From assembly GCA_017302455.1 (NCBI GenBank), contig JAFLDO010000007.1:1-64000 (forward strand): a stretch of DNA of 64,000 nucleotides, in the 5' to 3' direction. The translations under genes and the position numbers were made by a program. The notes below the pieces were generated by a model. The model saw nothing but the letters and a program-made list of their open reading frames with translations, made no database searches and was not told where the DNA came from. Origin of the DNA: Accumulibacter sp. (lineage in GTDB: Bacteria > Pseudomonadota > Gammaproteobacteria > Burkholderiales > Rhodocyclaceae). Each line of letters begins with the position of its first letter. Position 1 is the first letter of the stretch. Below, piece by piece: positions 7,493 to 16,926 of the stretch.

Positions 7493-8944
7493 ATGCTCCT
7501 TGTCGATCCGCGTCTGCTGCGCTCGAACTGCTACCTCGATGGTCGCTGGGAAGCCGCCGACGATGGCCGCACGCTGGTCGTCCTCGATCCGGCCAGCGGT
7601 GATCCCCTCGGCGAGGTTCCGTTGATGGGCGCCGCCGAGACGACGCGGGCGATCGGCGCCGCGGCAGCGGCGCTGCCGGCCTGGCAGGCGAAGACGGCGA
7701 AGGAGCGGGCGGCCGTCTTGCGCCAGTGGTTCGATCTGATCGTGGCCAACGCCGAGGATCTGGCGCAACTGATCACCGCCGAATGCGGCAAACCGATCAG
7801 CGAGGCGCGTGGCGAGGTGGCTTACGGAGCTTCCTTCGTCGAATGGTTTGCCGAGGAGGGCAAGCGTGCCTACGGCGAGACCATTCCGAGTCCCGCCGCC
7901 GACCGGCGGCTGCTGACGATTCGCCAGCCGGTCGGCGTCTGCGCGGCGATCACGCCGTGGAACTTCCCGCTTGCGATGATCACCCGCAAGGTGGCGCCGG
8001 CGCTCGCCGCCGGCTGCACGGTCGTCGTCAAGCCGGCCGAACAGACGCCGCTGACGGCGCTGGCGCTGGCCCGTCTGGCGCACGCGGCACGTCTGCCGCC
8101 CGGGGTGCTGAATGTGCTGACTGGCGATCCGCTGGCCATCGGCGGCGCTCTGACCGCCAGCTCACTGGTGCGGAAGTTGTCATTCACCGGGTCTACCGAG
8201 GTGGGTCGCCTGCTGATGGCACAGTGCGCTCCGACGATCAAGAAGCTCTCGCTCGAACTCGGCGGCAACGCTCCCTTCATCGTTTTCGACGATGCCGACC
8301 TTGCCGCTGCCGTTGACGGGGCGATCGTCGCCAAGTACCGAAACACCGGGCAGACCTGCGTCTGTGCCAACCGACTCCTGGTTCAGGACGGCATCTACGA
8401 GCGCTTCGTCGAGTTGCTGGCGCACCGCGTGCAGACGCTGAAGGTCGGTCCGGGCGGCGAGGAGGGCGTTGCCCAGGGACCGCTGATCGACGCCGCTGCC
8501 GTCGCCAAGGTCGAGGCACACATTGCCGACGCCGTCGCTCAGGGCGCGCGCGTGATCACCGGCGGCCGTCGGCACGCGCGCGGCGGCACGTTCTTTGAAC
8601 CGACGGTTCTTGCCGACGTGACGCCGAGCATGCGCATCGCACGCGAAGAGACCTTCGGGCCGGTGGCGCCGGTGTTCAGGTTTGCGGGCGAGGCCGAGGC
8701 GATCCGGATGGCCAACGACACCGAGTTCGGTCTGGCCGCCTACTTCTACACGCGCGACATCGCGCGCTGCCTGCGCGTCGGCGAAGCGCTCGAGTACGGC
8801 ATGATCGGCGTCAACACGGGCCTGATCTCGAACGAGGTGGCGCCTTTCGGCGGCGTCAAGCAGTCCGGAATCGGTCGTGAAGGCTCCCGGCATGGCCTCG
8901 ACGAGTACCTCGAGATCAAGTACCTGTGCTTCAACACCCTGTGA
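7493..8944 (+). CDS. gabD: NAD(P)-dependent succinate-semialdehyde dehydrogenase
   Basis: A 483-residue aldehyde dehydrogenase of full family length. PWNFPLAMITRK (155-166) binds NAD(P), FTGSTEVGR (231-239) follows, the general base Glu255 is in LELGG, and the nucleophile Cys289 is in NTGQTCVCANR. The Cys289-Val-Cys291 pair is the redox switch known from GabD enzymes, supporting this assignment over generic aldehyde dehydrogenases. It would oxidise succinate semialdehyde to succinate in GABA or polyamine breakdown. No GABA transaminase is adjacent, so glutarate semialdehyde or another substrate is possible. The ATG has CAGGAAA upstream. The next gene starts 17 nt downstream. Confidence 0.88.
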   Translation: MLLVDPRLLRSNCYLDGRWEAADDGRTLVVLDPASGDPLGEVPLMGAAETTRAIGAAAAALPAWQAKTAKERAAVLRQWFDLIVANAEDLAQLITAECGKPISEARGEVAYGASFVEWFAEEGKRAYGETIPSPAADRRLLTIRQPVGVCAAITPWNFPLAMITRKVAPALAAGCTVVVKPAEQTPLTALALARLAHAARLPPGVLNVLTGDPLAIGGALTASSLVRKLSFTGSTEVGRLLMAQCAPTIKKLSLELGGNAPFIVFDDADLAAAVDGAIVAKYRNTGQTCVCANRLLVQDGIYERFVELLAHRVQTLKVGPGGEEGVAQGPLIDAAAVAKVEAHIADAVAQGARVITGGRRHARGGTFFEPTVLADVTPSMRIAREETFGPVAPVFRFAGEAEAIRMANDTEFGLAAYFYTRDIARCLRVGEALEYGMIGVNTGLISNEVAPFGGVKQSGIGREGSRHGLDEYLEIKYLCFNTL

Positions 8945-8961
8945 AACGGAGGTGGCCGTAG

Positions 8962-9636
8962 ATGAAGCTGGTCATCGTGCTGCTGTTCGTCGCTCTGATC
9001 GTCGCCGCGATCGTCTGGTGGCGGGCGCTGCTCAGGCAGCGTGCCGATCATATCGACCGCTACCCCTATGCGAAGTTTCTCGACAAGCGCCTGGCGGCGC
9101 GCCGGCCCGAACTCAGCGCGGCGCAGCGAACGCTGGTCTTCGAGGGGTTGCGCGAGTACTTTCAGCTCTGTCGCGAGGCCGGAAATCGGCTGGTGGCGAT
9201 GCCCTCGCAGGCGGTCGATGACGCCTGGCACGAATTCATTCTGTTTACCCGTCAGTATCAGCAGTTCTGCGAGCGTGGGCTGGGGCGCTTCCTGCACCAC
9301 ACACCGGCAGAAGCGATGCGCGCGCCGACCGACGCGCAGGACGGCATCAAGCGCGCCTGGCGGCTGGCCTGCAAACGCGAGGGGATCGATCCCCGCAAGC
9401 CGGCATCGCTGCCGCGGCTTTTTGCGCTCGACGCGCTGCTGGGCATTGCCGGCGGTTTTGTCTATCAGCTCGATTGTCTTGCCGCTGCACAAGCCGGCGC
9501 CGGCACAGGCTTCTGTGCCGGACACATCGGTTGCGGCGGCGGCTGCAGCGGCAGCAGCGGCTGCAGTAGTGGCGACAGCGGGGGGTCGTCAGGCGACGGC
9601 TGTGGTGGCGGCGGCTGCGGTGGCGGCGGCGATTGA
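8962..9636 (+). CDS. Glycine-rich domain-containing protein with Cys/Gly tail
   Basis: A 224-residue protein. An N-terminal membrane anchor (about 3-21) is followed by a conserved block with AVDDAWHEFILFT (84-96), YQQFCERGLGRFLHHTP (99-115) and KRAWRLACKREG. That block is typical of bacterial proteins annotated as glycine-rich domain-containing protein. The C terminus (about 178-224) is low complexity: Gly, Ser and nine or so Cys in CGGGC-like repeats, which might bind metal or form disulfides. GGAGG precedes the ATG and the gene follows gabD by 17 nt. The function is unknown; I saw nothing linking it mechanistically to GabD. Confidence 0.72.
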   Translation: MKLVIVLLFVALIVAAIVWWRALLRQRADHIDRYPYAKFLDKRLAARRPELSAAQRTLVFEGLREYFQLCREAGNRLVAMPSQAVDDAWHEFILFTRQYQQFCERGLGRFLHHTPAEAMRAPTDAQDGIKRAWRLACKREGIDPRKPASLPRLFALDALLGIAGGFVYQLDCLAAAQAGAGTGFCAGHIGCGGGCSGSSGCSSGDSGGSSGDGCGGGGCGGGGD

Positions 9637-9704
9637 TCGCGTGTGCCGGGGCGAAGGCCAGAGCGGCGAACCCTGGTCAAGGCTTGACCCCGGGGGCCGC
9701 AGGA

Positions 9705-10583
9705 TCAGACGCCGTGCTGCTTCATCCATGCCTGCAGCCGGCGCCAGCCATCTTCGGCTTCCTCCTTGCGGTAGCTGGGCCGGTAGTCGGCATGGAAAGC
9801 ATGCGGCGCGCCTTCGTAAACGTGAATCGATGATCCCTTGCTCGCGCGATTCGCGGAGACGGCAAGCGCCTGGCGCATCTGCCTGACGGTTTCGGGCGGG
9901 ATTCCCGGGTCGGCGCCGCCGTAGAGTCCGAGCACCGGTCCGTGCAGGCTGCCGGCAATGTCGATCGGTTGCTTTGGCGTCAGTTCGCTGGCCTGGCCGA
10001 CGATTCTGCCGTACCAGGCGACGCCTGCCTTGACCTGCGGATTGTGTGCCGCATAAAGCCAGGTGATCCTTCCTCCCCAGCAGAAGCCGGTGATCCCCAG
10101 TCGTGCCGCGTTGCCGCCGTTGGCAGCAGCCCAGGCGACACAGGCGTCGAGGTCAGCCAGCACCTGCGCATCGGGAACCTTGTTCACCACAGTGGTGAGC
10201 AACTCCTGGACGTTGGTGTACTGCCGAGGGTCGCCCTGGCGCGCGTAAAGTTCGGGCGCGATGGCAAGGTAGCCGAGCTTGGCCAGGCGACGGCAGACGT
10301 CCTTGATGTAGTCGTGAACACCAAAAATCTCCTGTACCACGAGGATCACTGGCCACTGGCTACCGGTCGCCGGTTGTGCGCGATACGCTGGCATGTCGCC
10401 GCCGGCCGCGGCGACCTTGATTTCGCCAGCGGTGAGTCCGACGCTGTCGGTGGTGATGACGGTCTGTGCCGCCACAGGTTGCACCGACAAGGCAAAGCCG
10501 GCGCCCAGGGCTGTGACGATGAACTGGCGCCGGCTCAGGGGATGGGCGGGTACGAGGCTGTCAAAATCGGCAGTAGCGGTCAC
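9705..10583 (-). CDS. Dienelactone hydrolase family protein, Tat-exported
   Basis: A 292-residue alpha/beta hydrolase. The dienelactone hydrolase triad is present: Cys168 in GFCWGGR, Asp225 in GGADPGI and His261 in APHAFHADY. The nucleophile is Cys as in carboxymethylenebutenolidase. The N terminus carries SRRQF (17-21) followed by a hydrophobic stretch and VAAQT, a Tat-type signal peptide, so the folded enzyme is exported. I chose the GTG at 10583 because AAGGAG lies 5 nt upstream; an ATG at 10631 in the same frame has no such site. The physiological substrate is not evident; no chlorocatechol genes are nearby. Confidence 0.83.
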   Translation of the reverse strand: MTATADFDSLVPAHPLSRRQFIVTALGAGFALSVQPVAAQTVITTDSVGLTAGEIKVAAAGGDMPAYRAQPATGSQWPVILVVQEIFGVHDYIKDVCRRLAKLGYLAIAPELYARQGDPRQYTNVQELLTTVVNKVPDAQVLADLDACVAWAAANGGNAARLGITGFCWGGRITWLYAAHNPQVKAGVAWYGRIVGQASELTPKQPIDIAGSLHGPVLGLYGGADPGIPPETVRQMRQALAVSANRASKGSSIHVYEGAPHAFHADYRPSYRKEEAEDGWRRLQAWMKQHGV

Positions 10584-10829
10584 GCTTTTCTCCTTGGAGG
10601 GGTGAAGGTTTCTGTGTATCTTGTGTATCATGCCACGATCTGAAAACCTCTGACCCCGGAGATCCTGATGAATTCACTTGGCGCCGACAACGTCCAAGAG
10701 CTGAAAGCCGGTTTTGGCGGGCGTATCGACAGGCAGGGCAGCACGATTGCTTGGCCGTGCAGCGGCACGGGCGAGGCCGGCATTGAACGCCGCCTGGGCG
10801 TGTCTTGCCAGACGCCAGGGACCTGAACG

Positions 10830-11408
10830 ATGGAGCCGCCGATCAGTCGTTTTCCCATTCCGGCGCTCGGCGAGTTGCCGGAGGACGTCCGTAACCGCAT
10901 CCTGGCCGTTCAGGAGAAGGCCGGCTTCGTGCCGAACGTGTTCCTCACTCTGGCGCATCGACCGGACGAATTTCGCGCTTTTTTCGCCTACCACGATGCG
11001 CTCATGGAGAAGGAGAGCGGGGTCAGCAAAGCCGAGCGCGAGATGATCGTGGTCGCCACCAGCGGCGCCAACCAGTGCCAGTATTGTGTGGTGGCGCATG
11101 GTGCGATCCTGCGCGTGCGCGCCAGAAATCCGTTCATCGCCGATCAGGTGGCCGTCAACTACCGCAAGGCGGACCTTACGCAACGGCAGCGGGCGATGCT
11201 CGAGTTCGCGCTCAAGGTCGCGCTGCGCTCGGCCGAGGTCGGCGAGGCCGACCTGGCCGCCCTGCGCGAGCACGGCTTTACGGACGAGGACATCTGGGAC
11301 ATCGGCGCGGTCGCCGCCTTCTTCGCGATGTCGAACCGCCTGGCAAACATGAGTTCGATGCGTCCCAACGACGAGTTCTTCGTGATGGGGCGCCTGCCCA
11401 AGGCCTAG
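10830..11408 (+). CDS. AhpD-like peroxidase-related protein (carboxymuconolactone decarboxylase fold)
   Basis: A 192-residue protein with the redox motif NQCQYCVVAHG (Cys83, Cys86, His90), the AhpD-type CXXC-X3-H active site. The downstream EDIWDIGAVAAFFAMSNRLA segment is typical of the uncharacterised peroxidase-related enzyme family. Relatives reduce peroxides or serve as thiol partners of peroxiredoxins. No peroxiredoxin gene is adjacent. The ATG lacks a strong Shine-Dalgarno. Confidence 0.82.
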   Translation: MEPPISRFPIPALGELPEDVRNRILAVQEKAGFVPNVFLTLAHRPDEFRAFFAYHDALMEKESGVSKAEREMIVVATSGANQCQYCVVAHGAILRVRARNPFIADQVAVNYRKADLTQRQRAMLEFALKVALRSAEVGEADLAALREHGFTDEDIWDIGAVAAFFAMSNRLANMSSMRPNDEFFVMGRLPKA

Positions 11409-11581
11409 GCGGCCGCCCTCTTGCCGACGTCGCGGCGGGCTCGCATCGCCCCGGCGACGAACCAGAAAGTGATCGGCCGGGTGGTGGCGAAGCTCGCCAG
11501 CGAGGCATCGCGGCGACCCGGGCCGTGGCTGGCACGGGCAAGGCCAGCCGGCTAGGGATCCTGCCCATGACCGGGAGTGAC

Positions 11582-12424
11582 ATGATGACTGCAAACTTTT
11601 GGCGCCATTTGTGGCGCGGGCTGTTGGCCCAGGCGCTGGCCCTGGTGCTGGCCGGATCGGTACTTGCTGACGACCTGGTGATCCCGGGCAGCGGCAATCC
11701 GGAATACGTCCTCGCGCAACTCGCCAAGGCGTTCAACGCCCGGCAGGCGCAGCACCGCGTGGTCGTGCCGCCGTCCACGGGTACTGCGGGTGCGCTGCGC
11801 GACGTCGGTGAGGGAATCTCGCCGATCGGGCGGGTGGGGCGCCCGCTCAAGGAAGACGAAAGCCGGCAGGGTTTCATCTTCATTCCACTCGGGCGTGATC
11901 CGGTAGTCGTTGCTGCCGGCGCGGGCGTCACCGTTCGCGACATCACGGCGAGCCAGTTGGTCGACATCTATTCCGGCAAGGTCAGCAACTGGAGCGAGCT
12001 GGGTGGCAAACCGGCGCCCATTCGCGCCGTCGGACGCGAGAACTCCGACGCCAGCCGCCAAGCGCTGAATCGAATCATCAAGCCCTTCAAGGACGTAACC
12101 TTCGGGCCGGCGATCAAGACAGTGAATCTGGATCCGCATCTCATCGCGCTGCTCGACCGTTATCCGACCAGTCTCGGCTTCCTCAATCGCTCGGCCCTCG
12201 CCGCCTGTACCACCCGGGTTGTGCACTTGACGCTGGATGGGGTCGCTCCGACACCCGAGAATGTGGACAAGGGACGCTACCCTGCCTGGGTCGAGCTTGG
12301 TTTGATCCACAAGCCGAATACGCTGACCCCCGCTGCCAGGGCCTTCGTCGATTTCATCCGCTCGCCGGAAGGAAACGGCATCCTTCGCCAGCACGGCATC
12401 CTGCCTCCCGCCAAGGTCGGCTGA
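11582..12424 (+). CDS. PstS-like periplasmic substrate-binding protein
   Basis: A 280-residue exported protein. The signal peptide covers about residues 1-29 (cleavage near LADD). The mature part begins VIPGSGNPEYVL and has the phosphate-binding-protein-like fold features PSTGTAGAL, the IYSGKVSNWSELGG segment and VGRENSDASRQALN, then a TSLGFLNRS stretch. It resembles PstS-like proteins, but no permease or ATPase genes are near. GGGAGTGAC precedes the ATG pair at 11582/11585. It ends 23 nt before the hybrid kinase start, so it may present a ligand to that kinase rather than to a transporter. The ligand (phosphate or another oxyanion) is inferred. Confidence 0.75.
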   Translation: MMTANFWRHLWRGLLAQALALVLAGSVLADDLVIPGSGNPEYVLAQLAKAFNARQAQHRVVVPPSTGTAGALRDVGEGISPIGRVGRPLKEDESRQGFIFIPLGRDPVVVAAGAGVTVRDITASQLVDIYSGKVSNWSELGGKPAPIRAVGRENSDASRQALNRIIKPFKDVTFGPAIKTVNLDPHLIALLDRYPTSLGFLNRSALAACTTRVVHLTLDGVAPTPENVDKGRYPAWVELGLIHKPNTLTPAARAFVDFIRSPEGNGILRQHGILPPAKVG

Positions 12425-12447
12425 CCGACCCCGTTGCCATCCTTCCC

Positions 12448-15102
12448 GTGGAACGCCGTTTCTCGCTTTCCTTGACGCTGATTCTCCTGTTCGGAGTATT
12501 GGCGGGCATCGCGCAGTGGACGGCTTTCCAGGTGTCCGAGCAGGTGCTGCGCACTACGGTCGAAGCGCGCGAGATCGACAAGGTGCGCACGGTCGGTCGA
12601 GTGGTGACGGGACTCATTGCCCAACAGTCATGGCGAAGCCAACTGGCTGCCCGCTTGACGGCGGCGCGCAATGGCCTGGGCCGCAGCCTGGCGAAGCGGC
12701 AGGCGGATAGCGAGCAGACCTGGCGGGCGGTGCTGGATGGGGCACTGCCCGCCACCGAAGTCGATCTGATGGAACTTGCCGACGCCCAGGAAATCGTCGT
12801 CTATCGCGCACACGACCCGCAGCGCCATGGCGACCAGTCTGCGACCTGGGGCATCTTCGAGGCTCTGGAGGGAGCCGAGGTGATCGTCAGTTCCCTTGAC
12901 GAGGCGGGGCTCAGCCTGCTGGCCATCGAACCGGTTCGCGCCGAGGGCCGGGTCGTCGGCGCTCTCACTGCGGGGGTGCGGCTTGACTCCGACTTGCTGA
13001 AGAGCCTCAGCCAGGACCTCGGCGCCGAGTTGGTTCTTGTCTCCAGCGCCGGCGCAACGCTGGCGACATCGGAAGAGGCGCCAAATGCCCGCGACAGTGC
13101 GGCGATCCAGGAGGCGTTGACCCAGAAGATCCCGATCTACCGGCACGAAATGGCGTCTCACCAGACGCGGGCGTACCTGCCGCTGACCATCGTTGACAAC
13201 GCGTACGTGGTCATCGTGACGCTCGACAGTACGCGTTCCTACCAACTGCTGGCCGAGGCCAGCGAGCGCTCTGCTTTCTACACCTTGGCGATCGTGCTGG
13301 TGAGCATGCTGCTCGGCTTTCTGCTGCTCCGCCGGCTGTTGAATCCATTGCGCTCCTTGCGCCGGAAGGCCGAGGCATCGGCCATGGAACTCACCGGTAG
13401 CGGTATCAGCGCCGATTCGGGGAACGAAGTGCAGGCGGTGGTGGAGGTGCTGGAAACACTGACCGATCGCCTGGTTCGGCGCAACTCGGATCTGGCCGAA
13501 GCGAAAGATGCCGCGGAAGCGGCCAACACCGCCAAGTCGCAGTTTCTCTCCAACATGAGCCACGAGATCAGGACGCCGTTGAACGGCATCCTGGGTATGG
13601 CCGAAGTGCTCGAACGGACGCCGCTGAACAACGAGCAGGCGCGCTACCTGCGCGCCATCAGCAGCGCTGGCCAGGCGCTGCATGGGCTCCTCGGCGATAT
13701 TCTCGATCTGGCCAAGATCGAGGCGGGCAAGATCGTCCTCGAAGACATCGATTTCGACCTCGAGTCGCTCCTCGTCCAGTTGGCCGAGACGTTCCGGGAA
13801 CTGGCCTCGGCCAGTGGCAAGTCGCTGACGGCCGATTTCGTGGGTGTCGCACGGCTATGCCTGCGCGGCGACCCGACCCGGCTGCGCCAGCTCCTGTCCA
13901 ACCTGCTGACCAATGCCGTAAAGTTTACCGAACGGGGAGGCATCACGCTGAACGTCGTCAGGCTCGCTTCTCGCCCCGAGGATGCACGCGTCTGGTTGCG
14001 TTTCAGCGTTCGCGACACCGGCATCGGTATCGCTCCCGAGGCAGCGGCGCGCCTCTTTCAGCCGTTCGTTCAGGCCGACCAGTCCACCACGCGCCGGTTC
14101 GGTGGCAGTGGGCTGGGGCTGGTGATCTGCAAGCAGCTGGTCGAGCTGATGGGCGGCTCGATCAGCGTCGATAGCACCGTCAACCAGGGCAGTACGTTCA
14201 CCGCCGAGCTACCCTTTGCCGAGGCCTCCGCGCCTATTGCCGCGCGCGCTGCCGGTGATGCGAGCCAGCACACACTCGCCGGCCGCGTTCTCGTCGCCGA
14301 AGACAACCCGGTCAATCAGGCGGTGATCGAGGCCATGCTGGGCCGAATCGGCATCACCGCAACGATCGTCGACAATGGCGCGGCGGCGGTCGAACTCGTC
14401 GCGCAGTCGGCGTTCGATCTGGTGCTCATGGACTGCCAGATGCCGGTCATGGATGGCTACGCGGCGACCGCGGCGATCCGGGCGCTGCCGGGCCCGCAAG
14501 CGGCGGTGCCGATCATCGCCCTGACGGCCAATGCGCTGCCTGCGGACCGCCAGCACTGTCTGGACGTCGGCATGAACGACTATCTGAGCAAGCCGGTGGG
14601 TCTCGAGCCGCTGGCCTCCTGCCTGGCCCAGTGGTTGCCCGCCAGTGTCGGTTCATCGACCCGATCGCCGACGATCGGGAATACCCTTCCGCCTGCCACA
14701 GAGGGTTTGCCGGAGGTCACGAAAGTGACGTCCCTGCTCGATCGCAGCGCCTTGCTCGACAATCCCGGCTTCACCCGGGCGATCTGCGGGAACCTGGTGG
14801 AGCGGGTGATCGGCCAGTACCTGACGGATTCGCCGAAACTCTCGTCGACCATCAGCAGCGGCCTTCAGGCGGGGAATTGGCCGGAAGTCACGCGCGCGGC
14901 ACACAGCCTGAAGTCGTCGAGTGCGATGGTCGGTCTGCCGACGGTTGCCGCGCTGGCCTCGCGGATTGAAGCGCTGGCCAAGGCCGAAGCGGGTCGCGCC
15001 ATTGAAAGTGAATTGCCCGGACTGCTGGGCGAGTGCGAGAAGGCCGACGCGGAACTGCGGGCCGCACTCGAGTGGCTGGTGGGCAGGCCGGCAAACGCTT
15101 GA
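12448..15102 (+). CDS. BarA-type hybrid sensor histidine kinase (HK-REC-Hpt)
   Basis: An 884-residue inner-membrane kinase. Domains in order: transmembrane helix 1 (6-26), periplasmic sensor (about 27-273), transmembrane helix 2 (about 277-294), HAMP (295-350), HisKA with His372 in [10 protein letters not shown], ATPase with NLLTNAVKF and the DTGIGI and GSGLGL boxes, receiver with Asp662 in [13 protein letters not shown], and Hpt with His819 in [13 protein letters not shown]. This is a complete intramolecular phosphorelay. The cognate output regulator is not in the window. The start is the GTG at 12448. Proximity to the binding protein gene suggests the sensed signal may come through that protein. 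Confidence 0.88.
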   Translation: MERRFSLSLTLILLFGVLAGIAQWTAFQVSEQVLRTTVEAREIDKVRTVGRVVTGLIAQQSWRSQLAARLTAARNGLGRSLAKRQADSEQTWRAVLDGALPATEVDLMELADAQEIVVYRAHDPQRHGDQSATWGIFEALEGAEVIVSSLDEAGLSLLAIEPVRAEGRVVGALTAGVRLDSDLLKSLSQDLGAELVLVSSAGATLATSEEAPNARDSAAIQEALTQKIPIYRHEMASHQTRAYLPLTIVDNAYVVIVTLDSTRSYQLLAEASERSAFYTLAIVLVSMLLGFLLLRRLLNPLRSLRRKAEASAMELTGSGISADSGNEVQAVVEVLETLTDRLVRRNSDLAEAKDAAEAANTAKSQFLSNMSHEIRTPLNGILGMAEVLERTPLNNEQARYLRAISSAGQALHGLLGDILDLAKIEAGKIVLEDIDFDLESLLVQLAETFRELASASGKSLTADFVGVARLCLRGDPTRLRQLLSNLLTNAVKFTERGGITLNVVRLASRPEDARVWLRFSVRDTGIGIAPEAAARLFQPFVQADQSTTRRFGGSGLGLVICKQLVELMGGSISVDSTVNQGSTFTAELPFAEASAPIAARAAGDASQHTLAGRVLVAEDNPVNQAVIEAMLGRIGITATIVDNGAAAVELVAQSAFDLVLMDCQMPVMDGYAATAAIRALPGPQAAVPIIALTANALPADRQHCLDVGMNDYLSKPVGLEPLASCLAQWLPASVGSSTRSPTIGNTLPPATEGLPEVTKVTSLLDRSALLDNPGFTRAICGNLVERVIGQYLTDSPKLSSTISSGLQAGNWPEVTRAAHSLKSSSAMVGLPTVAALASRIEALAKAEAGRAIESELPGLLGECEKADAELRAALEWLVGRPANA

Positions 15103-15200
15103 AGCGGCAGAGCGCGATGGCGCGGGTAGGCGATCGCCCTGTTCCGACATCGCCGGCGTCTGAAAGGCGGCCAGTCAAGCCGCGCTGCCACAAAGCAGAA

Positions 15201-15233
15201 GGCCCCCGCCGACGATGACCGTCAGCGGGGGCC
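15201..15233. terminator. GC-rich hairpin terminator between convergent genes
   Basis: A 9-bp stem GGCCCCCGC (15201-15209) / GCGGGGGCC (15225-15233), extended inside by GAC/GTC. It lies between the kinase gene end (plus) and the small repeat-protein gene end (minus). The minus-strand side is followed by TTCTGCTTTG. Confidence 0.7.
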
Positions 15234-15260
15234 TGCCTGTTACTGCTTGCGGACGGAGAC

Positions 15261-15551
15261 TTACTTGCCGCCGATCACGCCGGCTTCGTTGGCTGCGGTG
15301 TTGCCCTTGCCGATCGCGACAGCGGCGGCGTTCTTCTGTTCAGCCTTGATCTTGGTATTGCCCTGGACCTTGGTGTCGCCCTTGATGGCACCGGCGGTGT
15401 TCTTGGCGGTGTTGTCCTTGCCGATGGCGACGGCAGCAACGTTTTCCTGCTTGGCGTCGATTTCGGTCTTGCCCTTGACTTCGGTCTTCTGGGCGAAAGC
15501 GGGGGAAGCGGCAAAGGCGGCGGCGATGATCAGGGTGGTGATGGTGCGCAT
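15261..15551 (-). CDS. Small secreted protein of two 35-residue tandem repeats
   Basis: A 96-residue protein with a clear signal peptide (ending SPAFAQ, about residue 21). The mature part is two tandem units of 35 residues (about 25-59 and 62-96) with roughly 22 identical positions. The consensus is V-G-T-I-A-Q-N-AAVAIGK-NTA-N-AG-I-G. The VAIGK-NTA rhythm resembles beta-solenoid repeats such as the YadA head; the Q-N-A spacing is loosely reminiscent of curlin repeats. Neither is an assignment. AAGGAGAAACCTC precedes the ATG. It has its own terminator and a 7-bp inverted repeat upstream. I do not recognise a family. Confidence 0.72.
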   Translation of the reverse strand: MRTITTLIIAAAFAASPAFAQKTEVKGKTEIDAKQENVAAVAIGKDNTAKNTAGAIKGDTKVQGNTKIKAEQKNAAAVAIGKGNTAANEAGVIGGK

Positions 15552-15614
15552 GAGGTTTCTCCTTGGTTTGTATGGTTGCTACGACGTTTTGTTGCGGAGC
15601 TCTTTGTTCCGGCT

Positions 15615-15638
15615 GCGTCGTACTTCGCTTAACGACGC
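15615..15638 (-). promoter_or_regulatory. Inverted repeat upstream of the repeat-protein gene
   Basis: GCGTCGT (15615-15621) and ACGACGC (15632-15638) form a perfect 7-bp inverted repeat with a 10-bp spacer, one helical turn between half-site centres and a half. It lies 64-87 nt upstream of the ATG at 15551, a typical operator position. No regulator is identified. Confidence 0.35.
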
Positions 15639-15673
15639 AAGCTGGAGTTGGTTGACTGCCGGCACCAACAACT

Positions 15674-16600
15674 TCAACTTGCGATCTGCAGTTGTTCGGG
15701 GTCGATGATCAGGAAGCGGGCACAACGTCCCTCCTTTCGGCTGCCGTCGTCACTGACGATGATGATCCGCTGCCGGCCGTCGATGCGTGCCGGGCTTACC
15801 CCTTCCGCGTGCGCGAAGTCGGGGAGCCCGGGGACGACTACACCCCGCGCCGGGTCGCTGGGACCGCCACGCCAGAACCACAGCGTGAACTGAACCTGCT
15901 CGCGAGCTACCGGGCCGCCAATGACGAGGTAACCCTCCAGGCTGGGAATGTAGGCCATTCCGCGGATGCCGTTGCCCTCGAGATCGAGGGTCGCCAGAGT
16001 GGTGGCCACTCGCGGCTCGGCCCCCGAGGCGAAAACTGCCTGCGGGTTTTCGAGGAAGGCGACGATCGCTCGCCGGTTCTCTAGCGGGCTACGGAAGCCG
16101 ACCATCAATCGACGCTGATCAGGAGTCATCTCCAGCGCCTCGATGTTCAGCCCACCCTTCTGCTTCACCTCTCGTATCGCGGCCGCCGCAGCCAGGATCG
16201 GGTGTGCGGCCGTCAAGGCAGGCTTCAATCGCGTGCACACGACCGGTTCGATGACACGGTTGCCTTCGATGCGGAAGCGAACGAGCTTTTCGCGCGTAGC
16301 GCTCTCGTCTCCGGCGCTGTTCCGCGAATGGGAGCATGTGGCGTAGATATATCCCGCCGGGTCCACCGCCACCCCTTCGAGGTCGTCGAGTGCCGCGAAC
16401 TGCCCGCCAGCTTCGCTCGCCTCGGGCATCTGTGGTGGAGTGCTGGTGACGCTGTGATCGGCATGCACGCTGACCAGGCTGAGCGGGTGCCGTTGCTCGT
16501 CCTCGACGACGATGAAGCGACCGTCGGCAAGTTGGTGGATTGCCGACGGCTCATGGATGCCGGTCAAGGGGCGAAAGATGGGGATCTCACTGAAAGCCAA
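15674..16600 (-). CDS. DUF3616 family protein
   Basis: A protein of about 308 residues recognised as DUF3616 by GLNIEALEMTPDQRRLMVGFRSPL and by the repeated beta-strand pattern with FVVED-like and LDDLEGVAVDPAG segments. The fold is probably a beta-propeller. No signal peptide is visible. I chose the TTG at 16600 because AGGAG lies 8 nt upstream; another TTG at 16618 overlaps that site. The family has no known activity, though the LEGVAVD pattern recalls esterase-like phytase propellers. It is transcribed divergently from the type I secretion genes. Confidence 0.7.
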   Translation of the reverse strand: MAFSEIPIFRPLTGIHEPSAIHQLADGRFIVVEDEQRHPLSLVSVHADHSVTSTPPQMPEASEAGGQFAALDDLEGVAVDPAGYIYATCSHSRNSAGDESATREKLVRFRIEGNRVIEPVVCTRLKPALTAAHPILAAAAAIREVKQKGGLNIEALEMTPDQRRLMVGFRSPLENRRAIVAFLENPQAVFASGAEPRVATTLATLDLEGNGIRGMAYIPSLEGYLVIGGPVAREQVQFTLWFWRGGPSDPARGVVVPGLPDFAHAEGVSPARIDGRQRIIIVSDDGSRKEGRCARFLIIDPEQLQIAS

Positions 16601-16926
16601 TAGCGGGTCTCCTGTCAAGGATGCCGACTCGTGGCACGCGGCATCTGCTTCGACTGCACGCCGGGAGTATCCACGCGTCCGCGACTTGCCGTCAATCGCT
16701 GACCGTATCCGCGCCGGTAGTTTGCCATGTGCTGCTGGCGCCGACGCTCCGCCATGTGCGGTTGCCGCGCTGGATTACTGGCGTGGCTTATGTCATTATC
16801 ACGCCCTTTCAACAGGGTTTCCACGAGGTGCCGGTGGCACCCGTGCTTTCGCCCCGCCAACTGGTCGAACCGTCGGCGGTGGTCGGCGACCGACGGGGAT
16901 GCGATGATTTCCGAGAAAGCGTATGG
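16601..16926. other. Divergent intergenic region before the type I secretion operon
   Basis: This 326-base region separates the DUF3616 gene from the ABC transporter gene. The transporter's frame is open through it, but no upstream start has a Shine-Dalgarno or family support. I saw no convincing paired -35/-10 boxes and no inverted repeat. Confidence 0.5.

Noticed and set aside
9675-9689. GGTCAAG-G-CTTGACC inverted repeat as a terminator between convergent genes
   Set aside because: The arms are perfect but only 7 bp with a 1-nt loop and no U tract; it cannot form a stable hairpin as RNA. It could be a protein-binding site, but nothing else supports that.
10668-10826. 52-codon open frame (ATG 10668, TGA ending 10826) just before the AhpD-like gene
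   Set aside because: No good Shine-Dalgarno and no recognisable motif. Its composition looks like translated intergenic sequence, so I did not call it.
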